Assembly: GCA_029194675.1 (NCBI GenBank)
Contig: JARFXP010000003.1
Coordinates: 372,001 to 436,000 of the forward strand
DNA: 64,000 nt
Origin: Nitrospira sp.
Lineage (GTDB): Bacteria; Nitrospirota; Nitrospiria; Nitrospirales; Nitrospiraceae
Direction of reading: 5' to 3'
Part shown: piece after piece, positions 9,486 through 19,428 of the stretch
Position numbering within the stretch: position 1 is the stretch's first letter
Layout: each line of letters opens with the position of its first letter
Program-made: the position numbers and the translations under genes
The notes under the pieces: model-generated
What the model saw: only the letters and a program-made list of their open reading frames with translations
The model's database searches: none
What the model was told of the DNA's origin: nothing

Positions 9486-9829
9486 TCTGCCTCCATTAAC
9501 ACCGAGAGGGCATTGGACAAATACTTCCTCGCGCTTGCTAATTTTGTCCGTTGTGTGCCCACCACAACATTGTCAGTGACATCCGGAATGGGAAAGCACC
9601 ATTTCCCTCCACCGACGGTTTACCCTGAGCAGAACTTCAACGGCAGACACGACAGACTAATTAACCAGATTTTCCTGGGCAATTACCAGTGGCGTAACAG
9701 TGGTTTAAATCGGCTCAAGGCTCTATAGTTAGAATTGCGAACTAATTGTCAAAAAGATCCGTGACCGCAGACCCAGACCACGCAGGTCACATTGTGTGAT
9801 AAATGAAAGATGGGTTAACTTTATTCGGA
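9486..9829. other. Intergenic stretch upstream of the sigma-like gene
   Basis: About 340 bases without a supportable gene. It separates the minus-strand gene at 8604-9485 from a histidine-kinase remnant. The A/T-rich part (about 9710-9830) must include the end of the remnant and may hold regulatory sequence; I see no clear hairpin or repeat. Confidence 0.35.
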
Positions 9830-10195
9830 TTAAGGGATCGAGAAGGTAACCGTTGTACCCTGACCCGGTTCGCCGGCGATCTTGAGAGTTCCTCCTAGCA
9901 CTCGTGCTCGCTCCCGCATGCCGACGATTCCCATCCCTCTTTGCCCATCCCACGCCAGGGTTGGATCAAATCCGATGCCGTCATCCGTCACGACAAGTTC
10001 CACCTCTCCTTGCTCGGTTTCGCCCAAGGTCACCGCGACATGCTTCGCCTTTGCATGTTTGAGGACATTGCAGAGACTCTCCTGAAGCAGACCACAAATC
10101 GTCGTCATGGTGCCGGGCGGAATTATTGTCGGGCAACAATTCCGGAGGTTCGCCGTCCTAAAGCCCGATGCTGGATTCAAGTGCCTCCATACCAC
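9830..10195 (-). pseudogene. Sensor histidine kinase remnant (C-terminal ATPase domain only)
   Basis: About 90 residues match the HATPase_c domain of NarL/UhpB-type two-component kinases: N-box region QESLCNVLKHAKAKHVAVTL, G1 box DDGIGFDP, and G2 box MGIVGMRERARVLGGTLKI, ending GTTVTFSIP. The dimerisation/phospho-acceptor (HisKA_3) helix and any sensor domain are absent; sequence before the IPPGTMTTICGLL region is not kinase-like. No response regulator is next to it. It reads as a decayed 3' fragment rather than a functional kinase, although a stand-alone ATPase domain cannot be excluded. Confidence 0.72.
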
Positions 10196-10287
10196 TATAC
10201 TGGAGGAAGGAACTCTTTCTACTAGGACGAGATTCGCGAAGTGACCGGTTCTTTTCTTGACTACGCTTCTAGGGCATTTCCTAGTCG

Positions 10288-10315
10288 TTGGTCAACTTGA
10301 TGGTCACCATATAAT
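10288..10315 (+). promoter_or_regulatory. Candidate sigma-70 promoter of the pyruvate dehydrogenase operon
   Basis: TTGGTC at 10288-10293 and TATAAT at 10310-10315 are 16 bases apart, about 105 bases before the aceE start codon. This is the best promoter-like pair in the divergent region and points at aceE-aceF-lpdA. Confidence 0.55.
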
Positions 10316-10323
10316 ACGGTGAC
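10303..10323. promoter_or_regulatory. Inverted repeat around the aceE -10 box (operator candidate)
   Basis: GTCACC and GGTGAC flank the -10 hexamer as perfect 6-base arms with a 9-base centre. A protein bound here would block RNA polymerase, so the site could be a repressor operator for the pyruvate dehydrogenase genes. The regulator is unknown. Confidence 0.45.
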
Positions 10324-10420
10324 AAGACCTTTTCTCGACGTCTGTCCGTCGCATTAGAGAGGTCTGCCTGCTATGATCAGCGCGTGCTAACGGGCCCCGA
10401 TCCTCAGGAATGATTCGACA

Positions 10421-13105
10421 GTGAGCGACCATCGCACTCCGCAGCCGCAGAATGACAGCGATCCACAGGAAACCCACGAATGGCTGGATTCGCTTGAGTA
10501 TGTCCTCGAGACAGGAGGCGTGGAGCGGGCGACTTACCTCTTTGAACGTCTCCACGATCGACTCGCCCAACGAGGGGCACGGATTTCCAACCCCTTCAAC
10601 ACACCATATGTCAACACGATTCCTGTCGCCCAGGAACCGGCTTATCCTGGCAACCTTGAGCTTGAACGTCGCATCCGCAGTCTCGTTCGGTGGAACGCTC
10701 TGGCAATGGTCGTCAAAGCGAATAAAGAACATTCCGGCATCGGCGGGCATATTTCGACGTATGCCTCGGCGGCCACCTTGTACGAGGTCGCCTTCAACCA
10801 TTTTCTGCGCGGCAAAGATTCACCCGATCGCGGAGACCTCGTCTATTTCCAAGGGCATGCCAGCCCGGGGATCTATGCACGCGGTTATGTCGAGGGCCGG
10901 CTTTCAGAAGAGGCGCTGCATTACTTCCGGGGCGAGATCACAGGCGAGGGAAAAGGCTTGTCGTCATACCCCCATCCCTGGCTCATGCCGGACTACTGGG
11001 AATTTCCAACGGTCTCGATGGGACTCGGGCCGATCATGTCGATCTATCAGGCGCGTTTCAACCGATACCTGAAGGATCGCGGCCTGAAAGATACGAGCCT
11101 CCAGCGCGTATGGGCCTTCGTCGGGGACGGTGAAATGGATGAGCCGGAAAGCTTCGCCGCGCTGACGCTCGCCGCTCGCGAGCAGCTGGACAATCTGACG
11201 TGGGTCGTTAATTGCAATCTTCAACGCCTCGATGGTCCCGTCCGTGGCAACGGCAAGATCATCCAAGAACTGGAAGCGATATTCCGCGGTGCAGGCTGGC
11301 ACGTCATCAAGGTGATTTGGGGCGGCGATTGGGATCCGTTGCTGGCGCAGGACGATGAAGGCCTGCTGATGAGACGGATGGGTGAAGTCGTAGACGGCTG
11401 GTATCAAAAATATACCGTGGAAGGGGGCGCCTTCGCTCGGAAACATTTCTTCGGCGCCGATCCTCGGCTGCTCAAGATGGTGGCGTCCTATTCGGACGAG
11501 CAAATCCACAAAATGATGCGCGGAGGTCACGATCCTAGAAAAGTATACGCCGCCTACAAGGCCGCTGTTGAACACCGAGGCCAGCCGACCGTGATCCTGG
11601 CCAAGACGATTAAAGGCTATGGATTGGGCGAGGCAGGCGAAGGCCGCAACGTCACCCATCAGCAAAAAAAGATGAACGAGCGGGAGTTACGCGAATTCCG
11701 CACGCGATTCAGCGTGCCCTTATCGGATGCACAAGTCGCTTCAACGCCGTTTTTTCGGCCGCCTGCCGGCAGTCCGGAAGCAACCTACCTCGCCGACCGA
11801 ATGAAGGCGATGGGTGGCTCCCTCCCGAAGCGACAGGTGAAGGTCGAGTCGTTGCAGACGCCGGGCCTCGATCAGTTCAAGGAGTTCCTCGACGGATCGA
11901 ATGATCGAGCGTTCTCCACGACGATGGGCTTCGCCCGCATGCTGGGCCGCCTGCTAGGCCAGAAGCCGTTCGGCAAACATCTCGTGCCCATCATTCCCGA
12001 CGAGGCGCGCACATTCGGACTCGAAGCGCTCTTCCGCCAATACGGCATCTATTCGCATCTCGGCCAGCTCTACGAACCGGCGGACAAAAGTTCCCTGCTC
12101 CATTATTTCGAAGCGACGAACGGACAGATTCTCGAAGAAGGCATCACCGAAGCCGGCGCGATGTCTTCTTTCATCGCTGCCGCCACGGCTTATGCGACAC
12201 ATGGGCTCAACACGATTCCCCTGTACATCTATTACTCGATGTTCGGGTTCCAACGAGTCGGGGACTTGATGTGGGCCGCTTCAGACATGCGCGCCCGGGG
12301 TTTTCTGCTGGGCGCCACAGCGGGGCGTACGACGTTGGAGGGCGAAGGCCTGCAACATCAAGACGGACACAGCCATCTGTTGGCCGGCACGTATCCGACG
12401 ATCGCCACCTACGATCCGGCGTTCATGTTCGAGCTTGCCGTCATCTTGCAGGATGGGCTCAGGCGCATGTACCAGAGTCAGGAAGAGGGGTTGTATTACA
12501 TCACGCTTTACAATGAACCCTATCCGATGCCGGCCATGCCGTCTGGTGCTGAAGAGGGCATACTCGAAGGCATGTACCGCTTCCGGCCGGCACCCGAGGG
12601 AGCCGCGCATCGAGCACAGATGTTGGCGAGCGGGCCGCTCGTCAACGAAGCGTTCAAAGCACAACAGTTGCTGCTGGAAGGCTACGGCGTCGCGGCGGAC
12701 CTATGGAGCGTGACGAGTTACAAAATGTTGCGGATGCGGACGCTTGAGGCCGAGCGATGGAACATGTTGCATCCCGAGGAGCCGCAACGAAAGAGCTATC
12801 TTCAGCAGACTGCCGAAACGTTCCATGGTCCCTGCGTGGCGGTGAGCGACTATGTGCGCTTGGTCAGCCAACAGATCGGTCCATGGGTGCCGGGCGGCCT
12901 GTTTGCGCTCGGTACCGACGGATTCGGCCGGAGCGATACCCGCAAGGCCTTGCGCCGGTTCTTCGAGATCGATGCCGAACACTTAGTCGTGGCGACACTC
13001 TACGCTCTCCATCGTCGAGACGGATCCATCGAGGCGAAGACAGTCAGCCAAGCCGCAAAAGAGCTGGGCATCCGAACGGACGACCAAGCGCCCTGGCAGC
13101 ATTGA
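10421..13105 (+). CDS. aceE: Pyruvate dehydrogenase E1 component, homodimeric type
   Basis: 894 residues, close to the usual length of single-chain E1 (about 887). It decarboxylates pyruvate with thiamine diphosphate and acetylates the lipoyl group of E2. The ThDP-binding motif is visible as GDGEMDEPESFAALTLAARE ... VVNCNLQRLDGPVRGN; other E1 features are HISTYASAATLYEVAFNHF and QGHASPGIYARG. The start is a GTG at 10421 with AGGA about ten bases upstream; an ATG just before it is out of frame and stops at once. It is followed by aceF (102-base gap) and lpdA, so the complete PDH complex is encoded together, with a promoter-like sequence upstream. Confidence 0.96.
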   Translation: MSDHRTPQPQNDSDPQETHEWLDSLEYVLETGGVERATYLFERLHDRLAQRGARISNPFNTPYVNTIPVAQEPAYPGNLELERRIRSLVRWNALAMVVKANKEHSGIGGHISTYASAATLYEVAFNHFLRGKDSPDRGDLVYFQGHASPGIYARGYVEGRLSEEALHYFRGEITGEGKGLSSYPHPWLMPDYWEFPTVSMGLGPIMSIYQARFNRYLKDRGLKDTSLQRVWAFVGDGEMDEPESFAALTLAAREQLDNLTWVVNCNLQRLDGPVRGNGKIIQELEAIFRGAGWHVIKVIWGGDWDPLLAQDDEGLLMRRMGEVVDGWYQKYTVEGGAFARKHFFGADPRLLKMVASYSDEQIHKMMRGGHDPRKVYAAYKAAVEHRGQPTVILAKTIKGYGLGEAGEGRNVTHQQKKMNERELREFRTRFSVPLSDAQVASTPFFRPPAGSPEATYLADRMKAMGGSLPKRQVKVESLQTPGLDQFKEFLDGSNDRAFSTTMGFARMLGRLLGQKPFGKHLVPIIPDEARTFGLEALFRQYGIYSHLGQLYEPADKSSLLHYFEATNGQILEEGITEAGAMSSFIAAATAYATHGLNTIPLYIYYSMFGFQRVGDLMWAASDMRARGFLLGATAGRTTLEGEGLQHQDGHSHLLAGTYPTIATYDPAFMFELAVILQDGLRRMYQSQEEGLYYITLYNEPYPMPAMPSGAEEGILEGMYRFRPAPEGAAHRAQMLASGPLVNEAFKAQQLLLEGYGVAADLWSVTSYKMLRMRTLEAERWNMLHPEEPQRKSYLQQTAETFHGPCVAVSDYVRLVSQQIGPWVPGGLFALGTDGFGRSDTRKALRRFFEIDAEHLVVATLYALHRRDGSIEAKTVSQAAKELGIRTDDQAPWQH

Positions 13106-13207
13106 GTTAGTGCGGAGTGTTGAGTGCTGAGGACTGAGTGCGGAGGATGTAAGGCTGAGGACTAGGGTGAGCGCCCAGTATCCGAACAGTCATCCGATAA
13201 AGGAGTT

Positions 13208-14563
13208 ATGAAAGTCGAGTTGCCATTTCTCGCGGAAGGGATCGAGGGCGGCGATGTGGTCCTGGTTCTGGTCCACGAAGGCGACCAGGTCAGCGAAGGC
13301 CAATCGTTGGTCGAATTGGAAACCGACAAGGCCACGGTCCCGGTGCCGTCGCCGGCAGCAGGAAAGGTCGTCCGTCTGCTTGTGCGGGAGGGGGATCACG
13401 TCCAGGTCGGGCAAGCGCTCGTCGAGCTGGACGGCGCACATGGCGTGGAGCAGTCGGCCAAGATGTCAGCGCCGGACAAGCCGGAGGTTGCTCCGGCTTC
13501 GCAACCTCCGCCGCCCGTCGAATCGGCTCATGGGGAGGCCTTAGAACGACGCGAAGGACTGCCGGCCGAATCATCCCCACCAGCGCCGCCGAAGACAGAA
13601 GAGCCGCCGCTCGCTCCGCTTGAGAATAAGATTGCTGCAGCGCCCTCAGCATCCGCCGGCCCCACCATCCCTGCGCCTCCGTCAGTGCGCCGGCTCGCCC
13701 GCGAGTTGGCGGTGGACCTGACACAGGTGAAAGGCACGGAAGCCGGAGGCCGGATCACCGCCGAGGATGTGAAAGCGTTTGTTCGTGAACGAACCAGACG
13801 CAGCGGTGTTGGGTCCGCAGCGAGGGCTTCCGAATCGGGCGGCGTCTTCGCCACGACGTACGGCAACGAGCGTCGCGAGCCTCTCCCGTCACTTCGACGG
13901 AAGATTGCGGCGAACATGACGCAGTCTTGGACGACCATTCCTCACGTCCATCAATTCCAGGATGCCGACATCACTGAGCTGATGGAGATGCACAAACGCT
14001 ACGCGCTCGAATTCAAGAAGAAAGGCGCGACGCTGACGCTCACCAGTCTCATCCTCAAAGCCGTCGTCCACGCGCTGAAGCGATATCCGCTGCTGAACGC
14101 CACCCTCGATCTCACCAGCGGTGAAGTAATCTACAAGGATTATTACAATATCGGGGTCGCCGTGGATACGCCGGCAGGATTGATCGTGCCGGTCGTCCAC
14201 GACGTCGATCACAAAGACTTGTTTCAAATTTCCGTGGAGCTCGCCGATCTGGCGGATCGCACGCGCGCACGTGAGGTCAAGCTGGAAGAGCTGCGCGGCG
14301 CCACATTTACCGTGAGCAACATGGGCGGTCTCGGTGCCGGTCCGTTCACCCCGATCATCAACGCACCACAGGTAGGCATCCTGGGCATCGGGAAGGCCCG
14401 GATGACGCCGCTGTATCGTGACGGGCAATTCGTGCCTCGTCGTGTGCTGCAACTCTGCGTGGCCTACGATCATCGGCTGGTGGATGGAGCGGTCGGGGCT
14501 CGCTTTACCATCGAGATCGTCAAGGTGCTGGAAGATTTCCAGGGGATGTTTCTGGGACTCTAG
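13208..14563 (+). CDS. aceF: Dihydrolipoamide acetyltransferase, E2 of pyruvate dehydrogenase
   Basis: 451 residues in classic E2 order. There is one N-terminal lipoyl domain with the lipoylated lysine in ELETDKATVP (Lys41), then a long Ala/Pro linker, a peripheral-subunit-binding domain around residues 155-195 (SVRRLARELAVDLTQVKGTE...GRITAEDVKAF), and the C-terminal acyltransferase domain with catalytic AYDHRLVDGAVGARF. It moves the acetyl group from lipoate to CoA. AAAGGAG precedes the ATG. Only one lipoyl domain is present, whereas many proteobacterial homologues of the aceE-linked type have up to three. Confidence 0.95.
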   Translation: MKVELPFLAEGIEGGDVVLVLVHEGDQVSEGQSLVELETDKATVPVPSPAAGKVVRLLVREGDHVQVGQALVELDGAHGVEQSAKMSAPDKPEVAPASQPPPPVESAHGEALERREGLPAESSPPAPPKTEEPPLAPLENKIAAAPSASAGPTIPAPPSVRRLARELAVDLTQVKGTEAGGRITAEDVKAFVRERTRRSGVGSAARASESGGVFATTYGNERREPLPSLRRKIAANMTQSWTTIPHVHQFQDADITELMEMHKRYALEFKKKGATLTLTSLILKAVVHALKRYPLLNATLDLTSGEVIYKDYYNIGVAVDTPAGLIVPVVHDVDHKDLFQISVELADLADRTRAREVKLEELRGATFTVSNMGGLGAGPFTPIINAPQVGILGIGKARMTPLYRDGQFVPRRVLQLCVAYDHRLVDGAVGARFTIEIVKVLEDFQGMFLGL

Positions 14564-14704
14564 GGAGTGCTGTGTGCTGAGGCAAAAGGTTTAAGCAGGA
14601 CGAGAACATGCCGAACGTAAGAGAATGGGTTCTGAGGCCTAGATCGTCAACTCGAACATTCCGGGCCCAACTCTCAGCACTCCGTTGAGCAACAAGAGGT
14701 ACGC
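14564..14704. repeat. Spacer with inverted GGAGTGCTG / CAGCACTCC arms
   Basis: The 141-base gap between aceF and lpdA begins with GGAGTGCTG and ends near 14685 with CAGCACTCC, so transcripts could form a long-range hairpin. A similar purine-rich GAGTGCTGAG-type run occupies the aceE-aceF gap (13106-13160). These look like degenerate intergenic repeats rather than genes. Confidence 0.4.
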
Positions 14705-16117
14705 ATGGCTGAATCACAGTACGACGTAGCGGTAATTGGGGCGGGCCCAGGCGGCTACGCCGCGGCCTTTCACGCGGCTGATATCGGCCTCCGCACCGCA
14801 TTGATCGACCAAGAACCGCAACTTGGAGGCGTCTGTCTCTTGCGAGGCTGTATTCCCTCAAAAGCTTTGCTCCATGCGGCCAAGCTGATCACAGATGCAG
14901 CAGAGGCGGAAAGCTGGGGGATTCATTTTGAGAAGCCCAAGATCGATCTCGAAACGCTCCGTGAACGGACGAGAGGCACCATCGGCAAGTTGACCAAGGG
15001 TGTGCGGACGTTGGCAGACAGCCGGAAGGTGGATGTGTTTCAAGCGAGCGCAGCCTTCACGAATCCGACGACGCTGACATTGTCCGGGCCTAACGGAACG
15101 ACAACGCTCTCCTGCTCTCACGCAATCCTCGCCACCGGCTCGCGTCCTGCCGTTCCGAATTCTCTCAAGCTCAATGATCCGCGAGTGATGGATTCCACGA
15201 GCGCGCTCGACTTGCCCGACGTTCCGGGGCGATTACTGGTCGTGGGCGGTGGATACATCGGACTGGAATTGGGCACCGTGTACGAAGCGCTTGGATCCGA
15301 AGTGACGATCGTCGAGATGCTGTCGCGCCTGCTCAACGGCGCCGATCCGGACCTCGTGAGGCCCCTGCAGCAACGTCTGCAACGGCGATTCAAGGCCATC
15401 AAGCTGAACACAAAGGTGGCCGCACTAGAGGTTCGCCAGGGCGGTATCGCGGCAACCCTGGAGGGCCCTGAGGGAACCAACCTAGAGGTCTTCGATCGCG
15501 TGCTCGTCGCCGTGGGGCGCAAGGCGAACACGGAGCAGCTCGGACTCGAACACACCAAAGTCGCCGTTTCTGAGAAAGGGTTCGTGCAGGTCGATAGACG
15601 GCTTCGCACGGCCGAGCCGACCATCTTTGCGATCGGCGATGTGATCGGGGAACCGATGCTGGCGCACAAGGCTACCCATGAAGGGTTGGTCGCGGCCAGG
15701 GTGATTGCTGGAAGAGAGGCGACGTTCGATCCTGCCGCTATTCCGGCCGTCGTTTTCACCGATCCCGAAATCGCATGGTGCGGTCTGACCGAAGAAGCCG
15801 CCAAGGCAGCGGGACAAGCCGTAAAAGTGACGCGCTTTCCTTGGGCGGCTTCAGGTCGAGCCGCCACCATGGGCCGCAACGATGGCCTGACCAAATTGGT
15901 CTGCGATGCCGAATCCGGAAGAATCCTCGGAGTAGGGCTCTGCGGAGTCGGCGCGGGAGAGCTGATCGCCGAGGGCGTCCTGGCGGTGGAGATGGGTGCA
16001 GTCGCGGAAGACCTGGCGGCCTCAATCCATCCGCATCCCACGCTGAGCGAGACCGTCATGGAGGCGGCGGAACTCTTCCATGGACAAGCGACGCACTTTC
16101 ATCCATCTAAACGCTGA
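14705..16117 (+). CDS. lpdA: Dihydrolipoyl dehydrogenase, E3 of pyruvate dehydrogenase
   Basis: 470 residues. N-terminal FAD Rossmann motif VIGAGPGGYAAAFHA is followed by the redox disulfide in GGVCLLRGCIPSKALLH (Cys44 and Cys49). An NAD-binding motif LVVGGGYIGLELGTVYEALG lies in the middle, and the C-terminal catalytic pair is in HPHPTLSETVMEAAE. It reoxidises dihydrolipoyl E2 and reduces NAD+. The start has AAGAGG about six bases upstream. It is the last gene of the PDH operon and its 3' end overlaps the convergent P-type ATPase by 11 bases. Confidence 0.95.
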   Translation: MAESQYDVAVIGAGPGGYAAAFHAADIGLRTALIDQEPQLGGVCLLRGCIPSKALLHAAKLITDAAEAESWGIHFEKPKIDLETLRERTRGTIGKLTKGVRTLADSRKVDVFQASAAFTNPTTLTLSGPNGTTTLSCSHAILATGSRPAVPNSLKLNDPRVMDSTSALDLPDVPGRLLVVGGGYIGLELGTVYEALGSEVTIVEMLSRLLNGADPDLVRPLQQRLQRRFKAIKLNTKVAALEVRQGGIAATLEGPEGTNLEVFDRVLVAVGRKANTEQLGLEHTKVAVSEKGFVQVDRRLRTAEPTIFAIGDVIGEPMLAHKATHEGLVAARVIAGREATFDPAAIPAVVFTDPEIAWCGLTEEAAKAAGQAVKVTRFPWAASGRAATMGRNDGLTKLVCDAESGRILGVGLCGVGAGELIAEGVLAVEMGAVAEDLAASIHPHPTLSETVMEAAELFHGQATHFHPSKR

Positions 16118-18848
16118 TTGCCCGCCGCCTTCTGAACCATTTGATCGTTTCCACGACGGCCAATGGGATGAGCGTCATGGCCACCAGCAGTTCCCAATCT
16201 TCCATCGGCAAGGGTGCGACCTTGAAGATGGACTGCAGGAACGGGGTCGCGAGAATGGCAATTTGCAGGGCAAGAGAAACGAGCACAGCCCAAATAAGCG
16301 AGCGATTCGTCGTCACTCCCACTTGAAACAGCGACCAACGATCACTCCGGCAATTAAAGGCGTGCACCAACTGAGCGGCAACCATCACAGCGAACGTCAC
16401 CGTTCGCGCCTGATCGATCGGCTGTTGCCAGACAAACAGGCTGTACGAAAACGCGCTCAGGGCAATGACCGCCAACATCATGCCTTCGCCGGCGATGGTC
16501 CAAAGCCTTTCACCGTCCAGTAAGCGTGCTTGGGTCTGTCGCGGCGGCTGCTGCATCAGGTCCGGCGCTTTCGGATCGACTGCCAGTGCAAGGGCGGGAA
16601 AACCGTCCGTCACGAGATTCATCCACAAAATTTGAATAGGCAGGAGCGGCAAGGGCAAGCCAAGCAATGTGGCAAAGAGCATGACCAACACTTCGCTGAC
16701 GTTGCACGACAGGAGAAAATGCACCGTCTTTCTGATGTTGTCGAAGATGCCCCGGCCCTCCTCGACCGCGTCGGCGATCGAGGCGAAGTTGTCGTCCGTC
16801 ACTACCATATCCGATGCTTCTTTGGTCACGTCGGTGCCGGTCATCCCCATCGCCACGCCGATATCCGCCGCCTTGATCGCCGGCGCATCGTTGACCCCGT
16901 CACCGGTCATGGCGACAATGGCCCCGTTCCGCTTCCAGGCCTGAACGATCCGGAGCTTGTGCTCGGCCGATACACGGGCATACACGCTGATTCGCTCCAC
17001 ACGTTGCCTCACTTGCTCGTCGGTTAAGCCGTCCAGCTCTGACCCGGACAACGCCACCCCGTCATCGCGATAGAGGCCTAATTCGCGGGCAATCGCGATC
17101 GCTGTCTCCTTGTGATCTCCGGTGATCATGGCAGTACGGATGCCTGCATCCCGACAAAGGCGCACCGCCTCTGCCGCTTCGGGCCGCAACGGATCCTTCA
17201 TCGCGAGAAGGCCGAGAAAGATCAAATCGCGCTCCACCTCTTCATCCGAACTCGCCGATTGGTCTAGAGGCCTGTACGCGACGCCCAGTACGCGGAGGGC
17301 TTGTTGTGCCAAGGAAGCATTAGCTTCGTCGATCAGCTGTCGATCCTGTTGGTCCAGGGGTTCGATCCGGCCATCCAGCGTGACACGCGCAGCGCAACGT
17401 TTCAGCAAGACATCGGGTGCTCCTTTGCAGTAAGCCATACGGCCTTGCTCCGTTCGGCGGATGATCGTCATCATCTTCCGCTCGGCATCGAACGGAACTT
17501 CTCTGTCCAGAGGCGCTCGGCGCTCCAACTCGGCTTTCGTGAGACCGGCCTTTGCCGCAACCACGAGCAGCGCACCTTCCGTCGGATCGCCGATGATCCG
17601 CCAGATGCCGTTTTCTTGTTGCAATGTCGCGCCGTTGCAAAGCACCGCGGTAGTCAGAAGGTCGCGCAGACCAGAGGGAAGTCCTGAGTCCGGAGTGCTG
17701 CTTTCCCGAATCTCCCCTGCCGGTTCATATCCCTCGCCGGTCACTTCGAAGTGGGAGTCACCCATGATCAAGCGCGTCACCGTCATCTCATTCTTCGTCA
17801 AGGTACCGGTCTTGTCGGTGCAGATCACTGTGGCAGATCCCAGCGTTTCGACCGCGGGGAGTTTGCGAATCAACGCATGTCGCTTGGCCATTCTGGTGAC
17901 TCCCAAGGCCAATGTAATCGTGACGACAGCGGGGAGGCCTTCGGGCACAGCCGCCACCGCGAGGCTTACCGAAATGAGGAACATCTCAACCAGCGGTTCT
18001 CCCCGGAGATACCCGAGGCCGAACACGACTGTGACCACCCCAAGCGTCAGCCATAAGAGCGTATATCCGAATTGTTCCAACCGTCGTTGCAGCGGTGTCT
18101 CGCTACGCTCCGCCTCATCGGCCTTTCGGATCATGGCGGCGATCCGGCCCAGTTCCGTTCCTAGACCTGTCGCCACCACGAGCCCACGGGCCTTGCCGGA
18201 GACAGCCACGGTGCCCATGAAGACCATGTTGCGTTGATCGGCGAGCGGTACTTCGGCGGCATCGAGCAGCTCCGCCTGTTTTTGTACGGGTGTCGATTCC
18301 CCGGTGAGTGAGGCTTCTTGAGCTTGGAAATTCGTTGAGTAGAGTAAACGTGAATCTGCGGGAATGCGGTCGCCCGCTTCGAGGGCAATCACGTCTCCTC
18401 TGACCAGTTCTCGTGCAGAAATAGACTGCAGCGTGCCTTCCCGAATGACGCGGGCCGTCGCGACCGACATCTTGCGGAGTGCCGCCAGTGATCGATCGGC
18501 TCGGAATTCCTGGACAAACCCCAGCAGGCCATTGAGAAACACGATGGCCAGAATCGCCGCCGCATCAATCCAGTCTTCCAACAAACCGGACACAAAGGCC
18601 GCTCCGATCAGCACCCACACGAGGAGGCTCGCGAACTGTGCGACGAAGAGTTTCAGCAACGAGGGAGGAGGGGCTTCGGGTAATTCGTTGGGTCCTTCTT
18701 GCGTTCGCCGGCGTGCCGCTTCATCAACAGGTAAACCGACGTTGAGGTCTGTCAGGAATTCATCAGCCAGGGCTTCCGTCGGGCGGGCGTACCATGTTGC
18801 TGCTCTCCTTGTCTCACTGGGCGTCTGTATGCTGCTCTCAATCCGCAT
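16107..18848 (-). CDS. Cation-transporting P-type ATPase (Ca2+-ATPase type)
   Basis: I set the start at 18848 (MRIESSIQTPSE), with AAAGGGA six bases upstream; an in-frame ATG at 19070 would add a non-homologous leader. The 913-residue product has the N-terminal cation-ATPase domain (WYARPTEALADEFLTDLNVG), the M4 ion-site motif AAVPEGLPAVVTITLALG, the phosphorylation motif CTDKTGTLTKNEMT, and the hinge motif MTGDGVNDAPAIKAADIGVA. PEGLP in M4 and overall length fit type II (SERCA/PacL-like) pumps, so Ca2+ export is the likely role; Mn2+ or Na+ cannot be excluded. About ten membrane helices are expected. Confidence 0.88.
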   Translation of the reverse strand: MRIESSIQTPSETRRAATWYARPTEALADEFLTDLNVGLPVDEAARRRTQEGPNELPEAPPPSLLKLFVAQFASLLVWVLIGAAFVSGLLEDWIDAAAILAIVFLNGLLGFVQEFRADRSLAALRKMSVATARVIREGTLQSISARELVRGDVIALEAGDRIPADSRLLYSTNFQAQEASLTGESTPVQKQAELLDAAEVPLADQRNMVFMGTVAVSGKARGLVVATGLGTELGRIAAMIRKADEAERSETPLQRRLEQFGYTLLWLTLGVVTVVFGLGYLRGEPLVEMFLISVSLAVAAVPEGLPAVVTITLALGVTRMAKRHALIRKLPAVETLGSATVICTDKTGTLTKNEMTVTRLIMGDSHFEVTGEGYEPAGEIRESSTPDSGLPSGLRDLLTTAVLCNGATLQQENGIWRIIGDPTEGALLVVAAKAGLTKAELERRAPLDREVPFDAERKMMTIIRRTEQGRMAYCKGAPDVLLKRCAARVTLDGRIEPLDQQDRQLIDEANASLAQQALRVLGVAYRPLDQSASSDEEVERDLIFLGLLAMKDPLRPEAAEAVRLCRDAGIRTAMITGDHKETAIAIARELGLYRDDGVALSGSELDGLTDEQVRQRVERISVYARVSAEHKLRIVQAWKRNGAIVAMTGDGVNDAPAIKAADIGVAMGMTGTDVTKEASDMVVTDDNFASIADAVEEGRGIFDNIRKTVHFLLSCNVSEVLVMLFATLLGLPLPLLPIQILWMNLVTDGFPALALAVDPKAPDLMQQPPRQTQARLLDGERLWTIAGEGMMLAVIALSAFSYSLFVWQQPIDQARTVTFAVMVAAQLVHAFNCRSDRWSLFQVGVTTNRSLIWAVLVSLALQIAILATPFLQSIFKVAPLPMEDWELLVAMTLIPLAVVETIKWFRRRRAISV

Positions 18849-19134
18849 CACGTCCCTTTCGCTAGCACAATTTGCAGCAGGGTGCATGCCATGCATAACA
18901 TCGACTATCAAACAGCCTTCCCTGTTCACTGTAGCGTTGTGCCACGTCAGCGAAGGGCCATGGTGGTCGAATGCAACACAAAGATTCTCTATGGCGAATG
19001 TCCCGCTGGTCCCGACAGAGACAACAGTGGTCCCTCCGGATGGAGTCCGAGGGAAACAGAGGCTTCTCAATAGAGGAAAGTTACAACCGGAGTCGCAAAC
19101 AGGGAAATCATACTGCCACTTCTGGTAGGTCGGC

Positions 19135-19428
19135 TCACCATTGATCTCGGAACAAGAGGAAGTACCCGACTGCGACCGCGATCGCTTGGAACAGGATCAG
19201 CCAGCGCATGAGACCCCATTGTGTCCTCGCGCGGCTTTCCTCCAGTCTCATTTTCGCTTGCAGAGAAGGTTGTGAGAGGATAAACGAGGCAACCATCTCC
19301 CTCGCCTCCTCACGGCTCATGTTTCGTTCCAGCTGAACCTGTTCGATTGCTTTGCTGCGGTCGCCTTGCGACAGCGCCTCCAGGGCTTTCATGGGAAGAT
19401 CGTATTCCACGCGTGCTTCCTCCGTCAT
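19135..19428 (-). CDS. Small tail-anchored protein with ribosomal L7/L12 C-terminal-like domain
   Basis: 97 residues. Residues ~12-60 (ALEALSQGDRSKAIEQVQLE, then MSREEAREMVASFILSQPSL) match the compact fold of the L7/L12 C-terminal domain, where a K-x-x-E-A-I-K-x-V-R ... L-K-E-A-K pattern is typical. A hydrophobic helix (MRWLILFQAIAVAVGYFLLF) closes the protein, suggesting a membrane tail anchor. The gene at 20754-21038 is a paralogue with the same architecture. Function unknown; such stand-alone domains may mediate protein contacts at the membrane. Confidence 0.72.
   Translation of the reverse strand: MTEEARVEYDLPMKALEALSQGDRSKAIEQVQLERNMSREEAREMVASFILSQPSLQAKMRLEESRARTQWGLMRWLILFQAIAVAVGYFLLFRDQW

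Noticed and set aside
9465-9728. 87-codon plus-strand frame upstream of the sigma-like gene.
   Set aside because: No ribosome site and no protein-like conservation; it overlaps the start of the minus-strand gene.
15118-16059. Long minus-strand open frame over lpdA.
   Set aside because: Low-complexity Ser/Thr/Ala/Pro sequence typical of an antisense shadow; lpdA itself is certain.
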